NCBI RefSeq assembly: GCF_006716465.1
Contig: NZ_VFPB01000001.1
Location: 1,336,983-1,400,982 of the forward strand
Length of the DNA stretch: 64,000 nt
Source of the DNA: Pseudoxanthomonas sp. 3HH-4
Lineage (GTDB): Bacteria; Pseudomonadota; Gammaproteobacteria; Xanthomonadales; Xanthomonadaceae
Direction of reading: 5' to 3'
In this document: positions 37,732-46,979 of the stretch, one piece after another
Layout of the letters: each line of letters begins with the position of its first letter
How positions within the stretch are numbered: the stretch's first letter is position 1
Translations under genes and position numbers: made by a program
Notes under the pieces: generated by a model
What the model was told of the DNA's origin: nothing
Seen by the model: only the letters and a program-made list of their open reading frames with translations
Database searches by the model: none

Positions 37732-38616
37732 ATGCCGTCCCCGAATTCCCCCGCGCCCGTCCACTGGCAGCCGATCGCGTTGCTGCTCATCGCCATGCTG
37801 TCCATCCAGGCCGGTGCGTCGATGGCGAAGAGCCTGTTCCCGGCGGTGGGTGCCACCGGCGCCACCGCATTGCGGCTGGCGTTGGCGACATTGATCCTGG
37901 TGATGGTGTTCCGCCCGTGGCGGGCACGCATCACGCGGGCGCAATGGCCGCTGCTGCTGTTCTACGGCGCCTCGCTGGGGCTGATGAACCTGCTGTTCTA
38001 CAAGTCGCTGGAAACGGTGCCGCTGGGTATCGCCGTCGCGCTGGAATTCACCGGCCCGCTCGCTGTGGCGCTGTTCGGTTCGCGCCATCTGCGCGACGTC
38101 GTCTGGGTGGCGTTGGCCGTCGTCGGACTGGTGCTGCTGGTGCCGGAGCAGGGCGCCCGGGCAGTGGACCTCATGGGCGTAGCGTATGCGCTTGGCGCGG
38201 GGGCGTGCTGGGCGATGTACATCGTGTTCGGCCAGAAGGCCGGCAATGCGCACGGCCCGCAGACGGTCGCGATCGGCAGTTGCATCGCCGCGGCCATCGC
38301 GGTGCCGTTCGGTGTCGCGCACGCCGGGGCAGCGTTGCTGGCGCCCGCGTTGCTGCCCGTCGCGCTGGCGGTGGCGCTGCTGTCCACCGCGATACCCTAC
38401 AGCCTGGAGATGGTCGCGCTGACGAAGATGCCCACGCGCACCTTCGGCATGCTGATGAGCCTGGAGCCGGCCATCGCCGCGCTGTGCGGCCTGTTGTTCC
38501 TGCACGAACACCTGTCGCTGCTGCAGTGGCTGGCGATCGCCGCGATCATCGTGGCGTCCGCCGGCGCAGCCTTGAGCTCGCGTGCACCGGTGGAGACCGC
38601 CGGCAGCAGCGCCTAG
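37732..38616 (+). CDS. DMT-superfamily exporter (EamA/RhtA type)
   Basis: Inner-membrane exporter with ten hydrophobic segments and two EamA repeats; 294 aa, start MPSPNSPAPVHWQPIALLL. RhtA-like features include VPLGIAVALEFTGPLAVAL and SLEPAIAALCGLLFLHEHLS. Escherichia RhtA exports threonine and homoserine; here the cargo is not known. Divergent from the XRE-cupin regulator and probably controlled by it. It is convergent with the macrodomain gene, 1 bp apart. Confidence 0.9.
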   Translation: MPSPNSPAPVHWQPIALLLIAMLSIQAGASMAKSLFPAVGATGATALRLALATLILVMVFRPWRARITRAQWPLLLFYGASLGLMNLLFYKSLETVPLGIAVALEFTGPLAVALFGSRHLRDVVWVALAVVGLVLLVPEQGARAVDLMGVAYALGAGACWAMYIVFGQKAGNAHGPQTVAIGSCIAAAIAVPFGVAHAGAALLAPALLPVALAVALLSTAIPYSLEMVALTKMPTRTFGMLMSLEPAIAALCGLLFLHEHLSLLQWLAIAAIIVASAGAALSSRAPVETAGSSA

Positions 38617-38617
38617 G

Positions 38618-39118
38618 TCAGGCCAGCAGCGCCTGGTAGTACGCCAGGTCGCTGGTGGAGAAGCAGCAGAAGATCACGTCGGGTGGGCTGGGTGACGACG
38701 CCAGCGCGGCGCGGATGGTATCGACGGCGACACGTGCGGCGGCGCCAGCGGGATAGCCGTAGATGCCGGTGCTGATGCAGGGGAAGGCGATGCTGCGCAG
38801 GTCGTGCTTCGCCGCGAGCGCCAGGCTGTTGCGGTAGCAGGCCGCCAGCAGCCCGGCTTCGCCGTGTTCGCCGCCGCGCCATACCGGACCGACCGTGTGG
38901 ATCACATGACGTGCCGGCAGGCGATACCCCTTCGTGATCTTCGCTTCGCCGGTCTTGCAGCCCCCCAGCAGTCGGCACTCGGCCACCAGGTCCGGACCGG
39001 CTGCGCGGTGGATGGCACCATCCACGCCACCACCGCCGAGCAGCGAACTGTTCGCCGCATTGACGATGGCGTCGAACTGCAGCGTAGTGATGTTGGCCTG
39101 GATCGCTGCCAATGGCAT
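38618..39118 (-). CDS. Macrodomain protein (MacroD/YmdB type)
   Basis: 166 aa single macrodomain, expected to hydrolyse O-acetyl-ADP-ribose or mono-ADP-ribosyl esters. The ADP-ribose loop [26 protein letters not shown] and the second loop [18 protein letters not shown] are intact, as is [10 protein letters not shown]. It follows RNase T on the same strand with a 23-bp gap. Confidence 0.93.
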   Translation of the reverse strand: MPLAAIQANITTLQFDAIVNAANSSLLGGGGVDGAIHRAAGPDLVAECRLLGGCKTGEAKITKGYRLPARHVIHTVGPVWRGGEHGEAGLLAACYRNSLALAAKHDLRSIAFPCISTGIYGYPAGAAARVAVDTIRAALASSPSPPDVIFCCFSTSDLAYYQALLA

Positions 39119-39141
39119 CGCGGAGTGCCCGATCTGCGCAG

Positions 39142-39771
39142 TCAGCCCAGCGGCTTAGGCCAGGCGTTGGCGATCTTGCAGAACAGGCGCGCCGTCTGCT
39201 CGGCATCGTAGACGGCGGAGTGTGCGTCCTCGGCATTCCAGTCGAAGCCGGCAGCCTGCACCGCACGCGCCAGCACGGTCTGGCCATAGGCCACGCCGGC
39301 GAGCGTCACCGTGTCGAATACGCTGAAGGGATGGAAGGGATTGCGCTTGTGCGCCACGCGCGTAACGGCGGCGTTGAGGAAGTTCAGGTCGAAGTGGGCG
39401 TTGTGGCCCACCAGGATCGCGCGCTGGCACCCATGCTTCTTCACCGCCGCACGCACGGGCGCGAAGACGTGGTCCAACGCGTCCTTCTCGTGCTTGGCGA
39501 AACGGAACGGGTGGTCGAGGTCGATGCCGGTGACCTCCAGCGACTTCGGATCGATTTCGGTGCCGGGTGCGGGATGCAGGTGCACGCTGGCGGTCTCGCC
39601 GCAGACGAGCAATCCGTTTTCGTCCAGGTCCAGCGGCACCGCAGCCATTTCCAGCAGCGCATGCCGGTTCCAGTCAAAGCCGCCAGTCTCTACGTCCACC
39701 ACCACCGGCAGGTAGCCACGGAAGCGCTGGGCCATCGGGGTGATGCGGGTGGGTTCGGTGGCGTTTTCCAT
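39142..39771 (-). CDS. rnt: Ribonuclease T
   Basis: DEDD-family 3' exonuclease that trims tRNA CCA ends and matures stable RNAs. Start [19 protein letters not shown] at 39771; the open frame continuing upstream runs into a REP and is not coding. Catalytic residues: [11 protein letters not shown] (Asp, Glu), [11 protein letters not shown] (Asp) and [11 protein letters not shown] (His, Asp). 209 aa, normal. Confidence 0.95.
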   Translation of the reverse strand: MENATEPTRITPMAQRFRGYLPVVVDVETGGFDWNRHALLEMAAVPLDLDENGLLVCGETASVHLHPAPGTEIDPKSLEVTGIDLDHPFRFAKHEKDALDHVFAPVRAAVKKHGCQRAILVGHNAHFDLNFLNAAVTRVAHKRNPFHPFSVFDTVTLAGVAYGQTVLARAVQAAGFDWNAEDAHSAVYDAEQTARLFCKIANAWPKPLG

Positions 39772-39837
39772 GTGGGAAAGGGTAGCAGAGGGCGAGGGCG
39801 CTTCCTCGGCTGGATGCCCAGCCGCGAGCTCGCAGTT

Positions 39838-39978
39838 GTAGGAGCGACGTGAGTCGCGACCGCACGCGATCGGCGTTCCGGTTCTCCCGGATCTTCGCGT
39901 AGCGGTCATGCGACACCCGCCTGTCGGACGGGCACGCGTGCGCCCCGGGTCTGCGGTCGCGACTCACGTCGCTCCTAC
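39838..39978 (+). repeat. REP doublet A (GTAG type)
   Basis: GTAGGAGCGACGTGAGTCGC plus GACCG at 39838-39862 and its exact reverse complement at 39954-39978. Each arm is a stem-loop with a GTAG head; the total span is 141 bp. It lies between hvfC and rnt, the right arm starting 5 bases after the hvfC stop. Confidence 0.93.
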
Positions 39979-39983
39979 AGAAG

Positions 39984-40733
39984 TCAGGGACGCGTACCCA
40001 GCAGCGTGCCTTCTTCACGCATACGGGAAAGCATGGCGCCCCCCTGGTCGACGAAGGCGGGCAGGTCTTCCACGCCCGCTTCGACCGCGAGTTGCCGCAG
40101 CGCATCGCCACCGCTGCGACCGCCTTCGCCCAGCAGCGCCATCAGCCGGTACACCAGCGGCGAGATGGCCGCAAATCTCACCTGGTGGCCAGCATCGCGT
40201 CGGACGAGCAGGAAGGTCGGTTCGGAGGGCGCTGCCTCGGGCAGGTAGTCCGGTCCGATGCGGTGCACGGGCCATTGATAGGCGAGTGCCCATGCGAAAG
40301 GCGATACCACCGGTTCACCCGCGACAAGGTCGCCGTCCGGCACGTGGGGGGGCACGGTGTCGTCGGCGATCTGCAGCGCCAGTTCGACCCATTCGTAATG
40401 CGCTAGTTCGCGCAGCCAGGCGGGCAGTGAGTCGTCGCGTCCGGCACGTGATTCCAGGTAGCGGATGAACTCGCGCGCCACTTCCGGGAACAGGGGCGTC
40501 CTGCTGCGGTGTTCGGCATAGAACTGCCGTACCAGCATGCGCCAGGCATCGTCACCCAAGGTCTTGCGGATCACCGGGAAGTTGCCGGCCAGCAGGTTTT
40601 TGATGTTGTTGAAGAACAGGTCGCGATAGACCGCCAGCCGGCGTGCCTCGATGCCCGGTGGTGGCGGATGCACGGAGGGATCGCGCAGGTGGCGCGACAG
40701 GGCGAACTGCTGGTCGTGCAGCGCGTCAGCCAT
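39984..40733 (-). CDS. hvfC: HvfC/BufC family protein (DUF2063)
   Basis: Partner of the DUF692 enzyme that recognises and delivers the precursor peptide for modification. Start [19 protein letters not shown] at 40733, overlapping the upstream stop by 8 bp; 249 aa. The N-terminal DUF2063 domain includes [24 protein letters not shown]. The C-terminal half ([20 protein letters not shown]) resembles a peptide-binding RRE-like part. Third gene of a compact hvfA-hvfB-hvfC set; no DoxX-type fourth gene is seen. Confidence 0.9.
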   Translation of the reverse strand: MADALHDQQFALSRHLRDPSVHPPPPGIEARRLAVYRDLFFNNIKNLLAGNFPVIRKTLGDDAWRMLVRQFYAEHRSRTPLFPEVAREFIRYLESRAGRDDSLPAWLRELAHYEWVELALQIADDTVPPHVPDGDLVAGEPVVSPFAWALAYQWPVHRIGPDYLPEAAPSEPTFLLVRRDAGHQVRFAAISPLVYRLMALLGEGGRSGGDALRQLAVEAGVEDLPAFVDQGGAMLSRMREEGTLLGTRP

Positions 40734-41577
40734 GCAGCGCGCGTCCGTCGGAGGTCGCGTGCGCCGATTGAAGCTCGCGGATGCGCTGGATTTCCGCCGC
40801 GAGTTCGCCAAACGGCGGGAAATTGAAATCGCGTTCCAGCAGGGTGGGGCGCACGCCATGCGTCGCATAGGCCAGCGACAGCAACGACCACACATCGTCC
40901 TTTACCGGCGCGCCATGCGTGTCCACCTTGAGGTCGTCCGCTTCGTCGTAATGGCCGGCGATGTGGTACGAGGCGATCCGCGCCGACGGCATGCGGGCCA
41001 GGAAACCACGCGCGTCGTAGCCATGGTTGATCGCGTTGACGTAGATGTTGTTGACGTCCAGCAGCAGGTCGCAGTCCGCCTCGGACAGCACCGCGATGAT
41101 GAAGTCGGCTTCGTCCATCGCCTGGTAGGGCGCGGCGTAGTAGGAGACGTTCTCCACCGCGATGCGCCGGCCGAGGGCGTCCTGCGCCTGGCGGATGTGC
41201 GTCGCGACATGCCGCACCGCTTCCTCGGTGAAGGGAATCGGCATCAGGTCGTAGAGGTGGCCGTCGTCGGTGCAGTAACTCAGGTGTTCGCTGTACAGCG
41301 CCACGCCGTGTTGGTCGAGGAACCGGCGCGTGCGGGCGAGGAAGGTATCGTCCAGCGGCGCCACGCCGCCGAGCGACAGCGACAGGCCGTGGCAGGTCAG
41401 TGCATGGCGCGAGGAAAGCGCCTGCAGCGCTTCACCGTAGCGGCCGCCCACCCCGATCCAGTTGTCGGGCGCGCATTCGAGGAAGTCGAATGCTCCAGCC
41501 GGCGCTGCCAGCAGTTCATCCAGCAGCGCGCGGCGCAGGCCGAGGCCGGCAGAGGCGGCAAGCAGGGAAGCTGTCAT
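40726..41577 (-). CDS. hvfB: MNIO-family enzyme HvfB/BufB (DUF692)
   Basis: Multinuclear non-haem iron oxidase expected to convert Cys residues of the precursor to oxazolone/thioamide or thiooxazole groups that bind copper. 283 aa TIM barrel. Likely iron ligands: His in [12 protein letters not shown], Glu/His in [10 protein letters not shown], Glu in IAVENVSYY, Asp in [16 protein letters not shown], His in [12 protein letters not shown], and the following Asp/His in VDTHG. The NVSYY and DVNNIYVN blocks are diagnostic of DUF692. It overlaps hvfC and lies 60 bp after hvfA. Confidence 0.93.
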   Translation of the reverse strand: MTASLLAASAGLGLRRALLDELLAAPAGAFDFLECAPDNWIGVGGRYGEALQALSSRHALTCHGLSLSLGGVAPLDDTFLARTRRFLDQHGVALYSEHLSYCTDDGHLYDLMPIPFTEEAVRHVATHIRQAQDALGRRIAVENVSYYAAPYQAMDEADFIIAVLSEADCDLLLDVNNIYVNAINHGYDARGFLARMPSARIASYHIAGHYDEADDLKVDTHGAPVKDDVWSLLSLAYATHGVRPTLLERDFNFPPFGELAAEIQRIRELQSAHATSDGRALHG

Positions 41578-41593
41578 CGGGTTGCGGTGACGT

Positions 41594-41615
41594 CCCGCCT
41601 TCGAAGGAAGGCGGG
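41594..41615 (-). other. Hairpin between hvfA and hvfB
   Basis: Perfect 9-bp stem CCCGCCTTC / GAAGGCGGG with a four-base loop and no U-run. A position just after a small abundant precursor gene suggests partial termination or 3' protection that keeps hvfA mRNA above hvfBC. Confidence 0.5.
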
Positions 41616-41637
41616 ATGGTCGTTCAATGAGGCCGGA

Positions 41638-42048
41638 TCAGCCTTCCTTCTTCTTGTCGGCCCCGCACTTGCCTTCGCCACACTTGCCTTCACCGCATTT
41701 GCCCTCGGCGCCCTTGGTGCCCGCATGAGCCTTGTGCTCGGTCGCGTCGATGAAGCCGTCCTTGTTGGTGTCGATGCTGGCGAACGTGGTCGTCTTGTCC
41801 GGATGGGCGGCGGCGAACTCGGCCTGCGAGACCTTGCCGTCCTTGTCGGTGTCGGCCTTGGCCATGCCGCACTTGCCTTCGCCGCATTTGCCCTCACCGC
41901 ACTTGCCTTCGCCCGCCTTGGCGGCCTCGGGTGCGGCCAGCAGGTAACCCTGCGCCAGTGGTTCCATCGCGAAGCTCGAACCGGCCAGCAGGATGCCGCC
42001 CGCCAGGGCAACGGCGACGGCGGCGGGCTTGGTGGTGTTCTTGGACAT
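41638..42048 (-). CDS. hvfA: HvfA/bufferin-type metallopeptide precursor with two EF-hand loops
   Basis: 136 aa, start MSKNTTKPAAVAVAL at 42048. A signal peptide of about 27 residues ends LAGSSFA. Six EGKCG motifs occur in two groups of three: Cys50, 55, 60 and Cys118, 123, 128. These are the motifs modified by DUF692 enzymes in HvfA. Between the groups lie two canonical 12-residue EF-hand loops, DTDKDGKVSQAE (66-77) and DTNKDGFIDATE (93-104). Ca(II) or another divalent ion binding is thus built between two copper-type clusters. A TACAAT box at 42102-42097 is a possible -10. Confidence 0.9.
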   Translation of the reverse strand: MSKNTTKPAAVAVALAGGILLAGSSFAMEPLAQGYLLAAPEAAKAGEGKCGEGKCGEGKCGMAKADTDKDGKVSQAEFAAAHPDKTTTFASIDTNKDGFIDATEHKAHAGTKGAEGKCGEGKCGEGKCGADKKKEG

Positions 42049-42145
42049 CGTGGTCTCTCCCGGGAATGGGCGGGGTATCCGCACCAACGTGGCGGGATTG
42101 TAGCCGCGGGACGTTAGCGGTTCGTGTGGGCAGGGGGCTGGAACG

Positions 42146-42173
42146 GAAACGCCCCGCAATGGCGGGGCGTTCC
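42146..42173 (-). terminator. Terminator of the pst-phoU operon
   Basis: Stem ACGCCCCGC / GCGGGGCGT with a four-base loop, followed on the minus strand by TTCCGTT; 24 bases after the phoU stop. U-run modest. Confidence 0.7.
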
Positions 42174-42197
42174 AGGTGCTGCGGTGCGGCGAAAGCC

Positions 42198-42908
42198 TCA
42201 GATGACGCCGGTGGTGCTGGTCTCGTCGCGCTTGTCGCGTGGCGGCAGGGGCTGTTCGCCGTGCACCAGGAACCAGACGTTCTCGGCGATGTTGGTGGCA
42301 TGGTCGCCGATCCGTTCCAGGTTCTTGGCCATGAACAGCAGGTGCGTGCATGGGGTGATGTTGCGCGGGTCTTCCATCATGTAGGTCAGCAGCTCGCGGA
42401 ACAGCGCGGTGTAGTGCGCGTCCAGTTCGGCGTCGCGTGCGCGCACCTGGACGGCCTGTTCGGCGTCGCCGTTCTGGTAGGCCACCATCACGTCGCGCAC
42501 CTGGCGGGCCGCCAGCTTGCCGAGCGCGCGCAGGCCGGTGATCTGCGGCATCGGCGGCGACACGTTGAGGGCGATCGAGCGCTTGGCCACGTTGGCCGCG
42601 TAGTCGCCGATGCGTTCGATGTCGGCCGGGATGCGCAGGCCGGCGAGGATCTCGCGCAGGTCGCGCGCCATCGGGCCGCGCAGGGCGAGGTGCATCACGT
42701 CGTGGCTGACCTGGTGCTCGATGGCGTCGATGGCCTCATCGTTGGCGATGATGCGCTGGGCGGCCTTGTCGTCGCGGCGTTCGACCACGTCCAGCGCGGC
42801 TTCCAGCTGGGCGACGGCAGTCTCGCCCATGCGCACGATCTCGGCCACGATGCGGCGCTGTTCTTCGTCGTAGCTCTTCACGATATGGTCGTTCGGTTGG
42901 ATGTTCAT
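42198..42908 (-). CDS. phoU: Phosphate-specific transport system accessory protein PhoU
   Basis: Negative regulator that links the Pst transporter to PhoR-PhoB and limits phosphate uptake. Start MNIQPNDHIVKSYDEEQRR at 42908; 236 aa. Two three-helix bundles each contain the metal-binding E/DxxxD pattern (DIERIGDYAANVAKR and NLERIGDHATNIAENV). Last gene of the operon, 8 bp after pstB. Confidence 0.97.
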   Translation of the reverse strand: MNIQPNDHIVKSYDEEQRRIVAEIVRMGETAVAQLEAALDVVERRDDKAAQRIIANDEAIDAIEHQVSHDVMHLALRGPMARDLREILAGLRIPADIERIGDYAANVAKRSIALNVSPPMPQITGLRALGKLAARQVRDVMVAYQNGDAEQAVQVRARDAELDAHYTALFRELLTYMMEDPRNITPCTHLLFMAKNLERIGDHATNIAENVWFLVHGEQPLPPRDKRDETSTTGVI

Positions 42909-42916
42909 GGGCGTCC

Positions 42917-43771
42917 TCAGCCGAAACGGCCGGTGATGTAGTCTTCCGTCTGCTGCTTGCCGGGGTTGGAGAAGATCGTCGAGGTGACGTCGTGCTCCAC
43001 CAGCTCGCCCAGGTACATGAAGGCGGTGTAGTCCGAGACGCGCGCGGCCTGCTGCATGTTGTGGGTGACGATGGCGATGGTGTACTGGTGCTTCAGTTCC
43101 TCGATCAGCTGTTCGATCTTGCTGGTCGAGATGGGGTCCAGTGCCGAGGTCGGTTCGTCCAGCAGGATTACGTCCGGGCGCAGCGCCACCGCTCGCGCGA
43201 TGCACAGGCGCTGCTGCTGGCCGCCGGATAGGCCCAGTGCACTCTGCTTCAGCTTGTCCTTGGCTTCGTCCCACAGGGCGGCCTGGCGCAGGGCCTGCTC
43301 GACGCGGTTGTCCATGTCGGCCTTGCCCAGGCGCTCGTGGTGGCGGATGCCGTAGGCGACGTTCTCGTAGATGGTCATCGGGAACGGAACGGGCTTCTGG
43401 AACACCATGCCCACCTTGCTGCGCAGGCGGTTCATCGGGTACTTGGCGTCCAGGATGTTCTCGCCATCCAGCGACACGACACCGGTCGCGCGCAGTTTCG
43501 GATAGAGCGAGTAGATGCGGTTGAACACGCGCAGCAGCGTGGACTTGCCGCAACCGGACGGGCCGATCAGCGCGGTCACGCGCTTCTCCGGAATTTCCAG
43601 GTTGATGTTCTTCAGCGCGTGGTAGTCGCCGTAGTAGAAGTCCAGGTCCTTGGCGGCAAGCTTGACGCTGGCGTGCTCGTCGGAGACGGCGCGGTCTGGC
43701 ATCGCGAGGTTGAGTCGTGCGTCGTTCATGGCCGGGGTCCGGGCAACGGTAGGGGAAGTCATGTCATTCAT
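42917..43771 (-). CDS. pstB: Phosphate ABC transporter ATP-binding protein
   Basis: Drives phosphate import through PstCA. Walker [10 protein letters not shown] at residues 70-78, signature LSGGQQQR, Walker [14 protein letters not shown], and the PstB-specific [16 protein letters not shown] region. 284 aa; the first 30 or so residues are a variable extension and internal Mets at 15 or 24 are possible starts. The start used overlaps pstA by 8 bp. Confidence 0.97.
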   Translation of the reverse strand: MNDMTSPTVARTPAMNDARLNLAMPDRAVSDEHASVKLAAKDLDFYYGDYHALKNINLEIPEKRVTALIGPSGCGKSTLLRVFNRIYSLYPKLRATGVVSLDGENILDAKYPMNRLRSKVGMVFQKPVPFPMTIYENVAYGIRHHERLGKADMDNRVEQALRQAALWDEAKDKLKQSALGLSGGQQQRLCIARAVALRPDVILLDEPTSALDPISTSKIEQLIEELKHQYTIAIVTHNMQQAARVSDYTAFMYLGELVEHDVTSTIFSNPGKQQTEDYITGRFG

Positions 43772-44618
43772 GGGTGATCTTGTTCCGCAGGACGATGGCG
43801 CGGGCCAGCAGGCTGATCAACAGCACGAACATGGTCAGGACGAACGCGCCCGCCCAGGCCAGCGTGTGCCAGTTCTCGTAGGGGCTCATGGCGAACTGGA
43901 AGATCACCACAGGCACATTGGCCATTGGCGAGGTGAGGTCCGTGGTCCAGTACTGGTTGTTGAGCGCGGTGAACAGCAGCGGTGCGGTTTCGCCACTGAT
44001 GCGAGCCAGTGCCAGCAGGATGCCGGTCACGATGCCCGGCAGCGACGAGCGGTAGAGCACCTGTACGATCACCTTCCACTGCGGGACACCCAGTGACAAC
44101 GCGGCTTCGCGCATCTGCGAAGGCACCAGCCGCAGCATCTCGTCGGTGGTACGGACGACCACCGGCAGCACGATGAAGGCCAGCGCGATGCCGCCCGCCA
44201 GTGCCGAGAAGTGGCCCATCTGTGCCACCACCAGCGTGTACACGAACAGGCCAAGCACGATGGACGGCGCCGACAGCAGGATGTCGTTGACGAAACGCAC
44301 GGATTCGCCGATCCAGCTCTTCTGCGAGTATTCGGCCAGGAAGGTACCGGCGAGCACGCCCACCGGTGCGCCAATCGCGATGCCCAGCAGGCTCATGGCC
44401 GCACTGCCGAAGAAGGCGTTGAGCATGCCGCCGCCTTCATCGCCCGGCGGCGGCGTCATGTGCGTGAACAGGTCCATGTTCAGGCTGCTCAGGCCCTTGG
44501 TGAACGTGGTCCACAGGATCCACACCAGCCAGAACAGACCGAACACAGTGGCCGCGATGGCGAGTGTCTGCGCCGCGATGTTCTTGAACCGGCGGACACC
44601 ATAGAGGGAAGCACTCAT
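43764..44618 (-). CDS. pstA: Phosphate ABC transporter permease PstA
   Basis: One of the two channel subunits. Start [13 protein letters not shown] at 44618, coupled to the pstC stop (TGATG). 284 aa with six membrane helices. The conserved permease loop is [29 protein letters not shown] and [14 protein letters not shown] is PstA-specific. Confidence 0.96.
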   Translation of the reverse strand: MSASLYGVRRFKNIAAQTLAIAATVFGLFWLVWILWTTFTKGLSSLNMDLFTHMTPPPGDEGGGMLNAFFGSAAMSLLGIAIGAPVGVLAGTFLAEYSQKSWIGESVRFVNDILLSAPSIVLGLFVYTLVVAQMGHFSALAGGIALAFIVLPVVVRTTDEMLRLVPSQMREAALSLGVPQWKVIVQVLYRSSLPGIVTGILLALARISGETAPLLFTALNNQYWTTDLTSPMANVPVVIFQFAMSPYENWHTLAWAGAFVLTMFVLLISLLARAIVLRNKITHE

Positions 44619-45589
44619 CAGTTGCCCTCCCGCTTGCTGAGTTGGCGCAGCATCAATCGCGCGATGGTCAGTACCACGAACGTCACCATGAACAGCACGA
44701 AGCCGAGTGCGATCAGCGAGGACAGGTACATCGGCGAATCGGCTTCGGCGAACTCGTTGGCGATGGTGGCGGCGATCGAGTTGCCGGGCTCGAGCAGCGA
44801 CAGGGTCAGGCTGTGGGCATTGCCGAGCACGAAGGTCACAGCCATCGTCTCGCCCAATGCGCGGCCCAGCCCAAGGAACACACCACCGATCACAGCGGAG
44901 CGCGTGTACGGAAGCACGATGTCCCACACGACTTCCCAGCGTGTCGAACCGAGCGCATACGCCGATTCCTTCAGGCGACCGGGCACGGTCAGGAAGACCT
45001 CGCGCATCACCGATGAGACGAAGGGGATCACCATGATGGCCAATACCAGGCCGGCCGTGCCCATGCCCAGACCGAGCGGCGGTCCGGAGAAGAGCGCGCC
45101 GATCAACGGAATCTGACCCATGTTTTCATCCATCCACGGATAGATGTGCTCCGCCAGGAAGGGCACCAGTACGAACAGGCCCCACATGCCGTAGATGATG
45201 GAGGGAATGCCGGCGAGCAGTTCGATGGCCGCACCGATGGGCGTGCGGAGCCACTTGGGCGCGATTTCGGTCAGGAACATGGCGATGCCGAAACTTACCG
45301 GCACGGCGATGAGCATGGCGATGAGCGCGGTGACCAGCGTGCCGTAGATCGGTACCAGCGCACCGAAGTCCTGCAAAACCGGGTTCCAGGCATCACGCCA
45401 GAAGAACTCCAGGCCGAATTTGGCGAAGGCGGCGCGTCCGCCCCACAGCATCGAAAGCGCTGCCGAGGTCAGGGACAGCAGGACGAGAAGACCGGCACCC
45501 GTCACCAGCCAGCGGAATCCGCGGTCGGCACGGGTGTCTTTCACGTCGCGGTCACTGACTTTCGCAGCGGGCAAGGCAGCAGCATTCAT
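44618..45589 (-). CDS. pstC: Phosphate ABC transporter permease PstC
   Basis: Second channel subunit. 323 aa, start MNAAALPAAKVSDRDVKDTR. Six helices plus an N-terminal extension. LLAGIPSIIYGMWGLFVLVP and ESAYALGSTRWEVVWDIVLP are typical, with LGRALGETMAVTFVLGN near the end. It lies 82 bp after the lipoprotein pstS. Confidence 0.96.
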   Translation of the reverse strand: MNAAALPAAKVSDRDVKDTRADRGFRWLVTGAGLLVLLSLTSAALSMLWGGRAAFAKFGLEFFWRDAWNPVLQDFGALVPIYGTLVTALIAMLIAVPVSFGIAMFLTEIAPKWLRTPIGAAIELLAGIPSIIYGMWGLFVLVPFLAEHIYPWMDENMGQIPLIGALFSGPPLGLGMGTAGLVLAIMVIPFVSSVMREVFLTVPGRLKESAYALGSTRWEVVWDIVLPYTRSAVIGGVFLGLGRALGETMAVTFVLGNAHSLTLSLLEPGNSIAATIANEFAEADSPMYLSSLIALGFVLFMVTFVVLTIARLMLRQLSKREGN

Positions 45590-45671
45590 CGTGGGAGTTC
45601 AACCGGAAGAGTGGTGTGCTGGGGTAAGCGTGCACGGGCCCCATGGTGGCCCGTGCACGATGTCGTTCCTG

Positions 45672-46766
45672 TTACAGCTTGAACTCGGATGCCCAGTAGG
45701 CTTCCACCTGCTCCACCAGCGGCTTCGGCAGCGGGACGAAGTGCAACTCGTCCGCTTGCGGCTGCCCGTTCTCGAGCGCCCACTTGAAGAAGTCGAACGC
45801 GTCCTTGGAACGCTTGGCATCCTTGGGCTGCTTGTACATCAGGATGAAGTTGGTGGCCGCGATCGGCCAGGCATCGGCGCCGGGTGCGTTGGTGATGACC
45901 AGGCTGAAGTCCTTGGCATTGGTCCAGTCGGCGGTGGCGGCGGCCGCCTGGAAGCTGGCGGCGCTGGGCTGCACGAACGAGCCGGCGGCATTCTGCATGG
46001 CGGTGTACGCCATGCCGTTCTGCGTGGCATAGGCCAGTTCGACGTAACCGATGGAGCCCTTGATCTGCTTGACGTAAGCAGCGACGCCTTCATTGCCCTT
46101 GCCGCCGATGCCGACCGGCCAGTTGACCGAGGTGCCTTCACCGACCTTGTCCTTCCACTCGGGGCTGACCTTGGACAGATAGTTGACGAAATTGAAGGTG
46201 GTGCCCGAGCCATCGGAACGCTTGACCACGTTGATCTTGGTGGCGGGCAGGGCCAGGCCGGGATTCAGCGCGACGACCGCCGGGTCGTTCCAGGTCGTGA
46301 TCTTGCCCAGGTAGATGTCCGCCAGCGTCGTGCCGGTCAGGCGCAGCTTGCCGCTCTCGATGCCTTCGATGTTGACGACCGGGACCACGCCGCCGATCGC
46401 GGAGGGGAACTGCCCCAGGCCTGCCTGTGCGAGTTCCTCCGGCGGAAGCGGCTTGTCCGACGATCCGAAGTCCACCGTGCCTGCCTTGATCTGGGCGATG
46501 CCGCCACCCGAGCCGATGGACTGGTAGTTGATCTTGGCCCCGGTGCTTTTGTTGTAGTCGGCGGACCAGCGGGACAGCAGCGGGTAGATGAAGGTTGCGC
46601 CGGCACCGGTGATCTCGGCGGAAATCTGCTGCACGCCTCCGGCGGGTGCGGATGCGGAGTCGCTGCCTGCCGTCGCGGCGGGCGCGTCGGTCTTGCCGCC
46701 GCAACCGGCGACGAACAGGGCGGTGGCGAGGGCCAGCGTGGCCAAACGGGCGTTAAGGGCGTGCAT
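45672..46766 (-). CDS. pstS: Phosphate-binding PstS, lipoprotein form
   Basis: Periplasmic-side phosphate receptor. 364 aa with a type II signal: lipobox VAGC, Cys22 the lipidated residue, then a Gly/Ala/Ser linker. Phosphate-binding loops are GAGATFIYPLLSRW, IGSGGGIAQI, DFGSSDKPL and RSDGSGTTFNFVNYLS. It is about as similar to its tandem copy downstream of position 46980 as two paralogues. It has its own Pho box. The closeness to pstC suggests this copy serves the local permease. Confidence 0.95.
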   Translation of the reverse strand: MHALNARLATLALATALFVAGCGGKTDAPAATAGSDSASAPAGGVQQISAEITGAGATFIYPLLSRWSADYNKSTGAKINYQSIGSGGGIAQIKAGTVDFGSSDKPLPPEELAQAGLGQFPSAIGGVVPVVNIEGIESGKLRLTGTTLADIYLGKITTWNDPAVVALNPGLALPATKINVVKRSDGSGTTFNFVNYLSKVSPEWKDKVGEGTSVNWPVGIGGKGNEGVAAYVKQIKGSIGYVELAYATQNGMAYTAMQNAAGSFVQPSAASFQAAAATADWTNAKDFSLVITNAPGADAWPIAATNFILMYKQPKDAKRSKDAFDFFKWALENGQPQADELHFVPLPKPLVEQVEAYWASEFKL

Positions 46767-46805
46767 GGGATCTCCGGGCGTGTCGTTTGTGATCCACGCT
46801 ATGAA

Positions 46806-46834
46806 ATGATGTTTTTGTTACAGCGTGATGACAT
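46806..46834 (-). promoter_or_regulatory. Pho box of the lipoprotein pstS
   Basis: On the minus strand ATGTCAT, CTGTAAC and ACATCAT begin at 46834, 46823 and 46812, an exact 11-bp period with 4-bp spacers, as in PhoB sites (CTGTCAT-N4-CTGTCAT). Confidence 0.75.
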
Positions 46835-46881
46835 GCTGGTCTCGCGCTGTCATGCGACAGGTCGAACCTGTTCGATGGGCG

Positions 46882-46910
46882 AAAAAAAGGCGGGCCCGAA
46901 GGCCCGCCTT
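46882..46910 (-). terminator. Terminator of the upstream pstS
   Basis: Stem AAGGCGGGCC / GGCCCGCCTT, loop of four, and a run of T on the minus strand. A second 9-bp hairpin (46946-46968, CCAGTGCTC / GAGCACTGG) precedes it, right after the stop codon. The secreted-form pstS is therefore a separate transcript. Confidence 0.9.
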
Positions 46911-46979
46911 GCACATGCAGCTGAGGGAGGGGTGCTGCATGCCCGCCAGTGCTCGGAGCGAGCACTGGCCTTGCCAGCA

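Noticed and set aside
41638..41950. Tandem DNA repeats in hvfA considered as a CRISPR-like or minisatellite array
   Set aside because: The repeats are in frame and encode EGKCG units of the precursor peptide.
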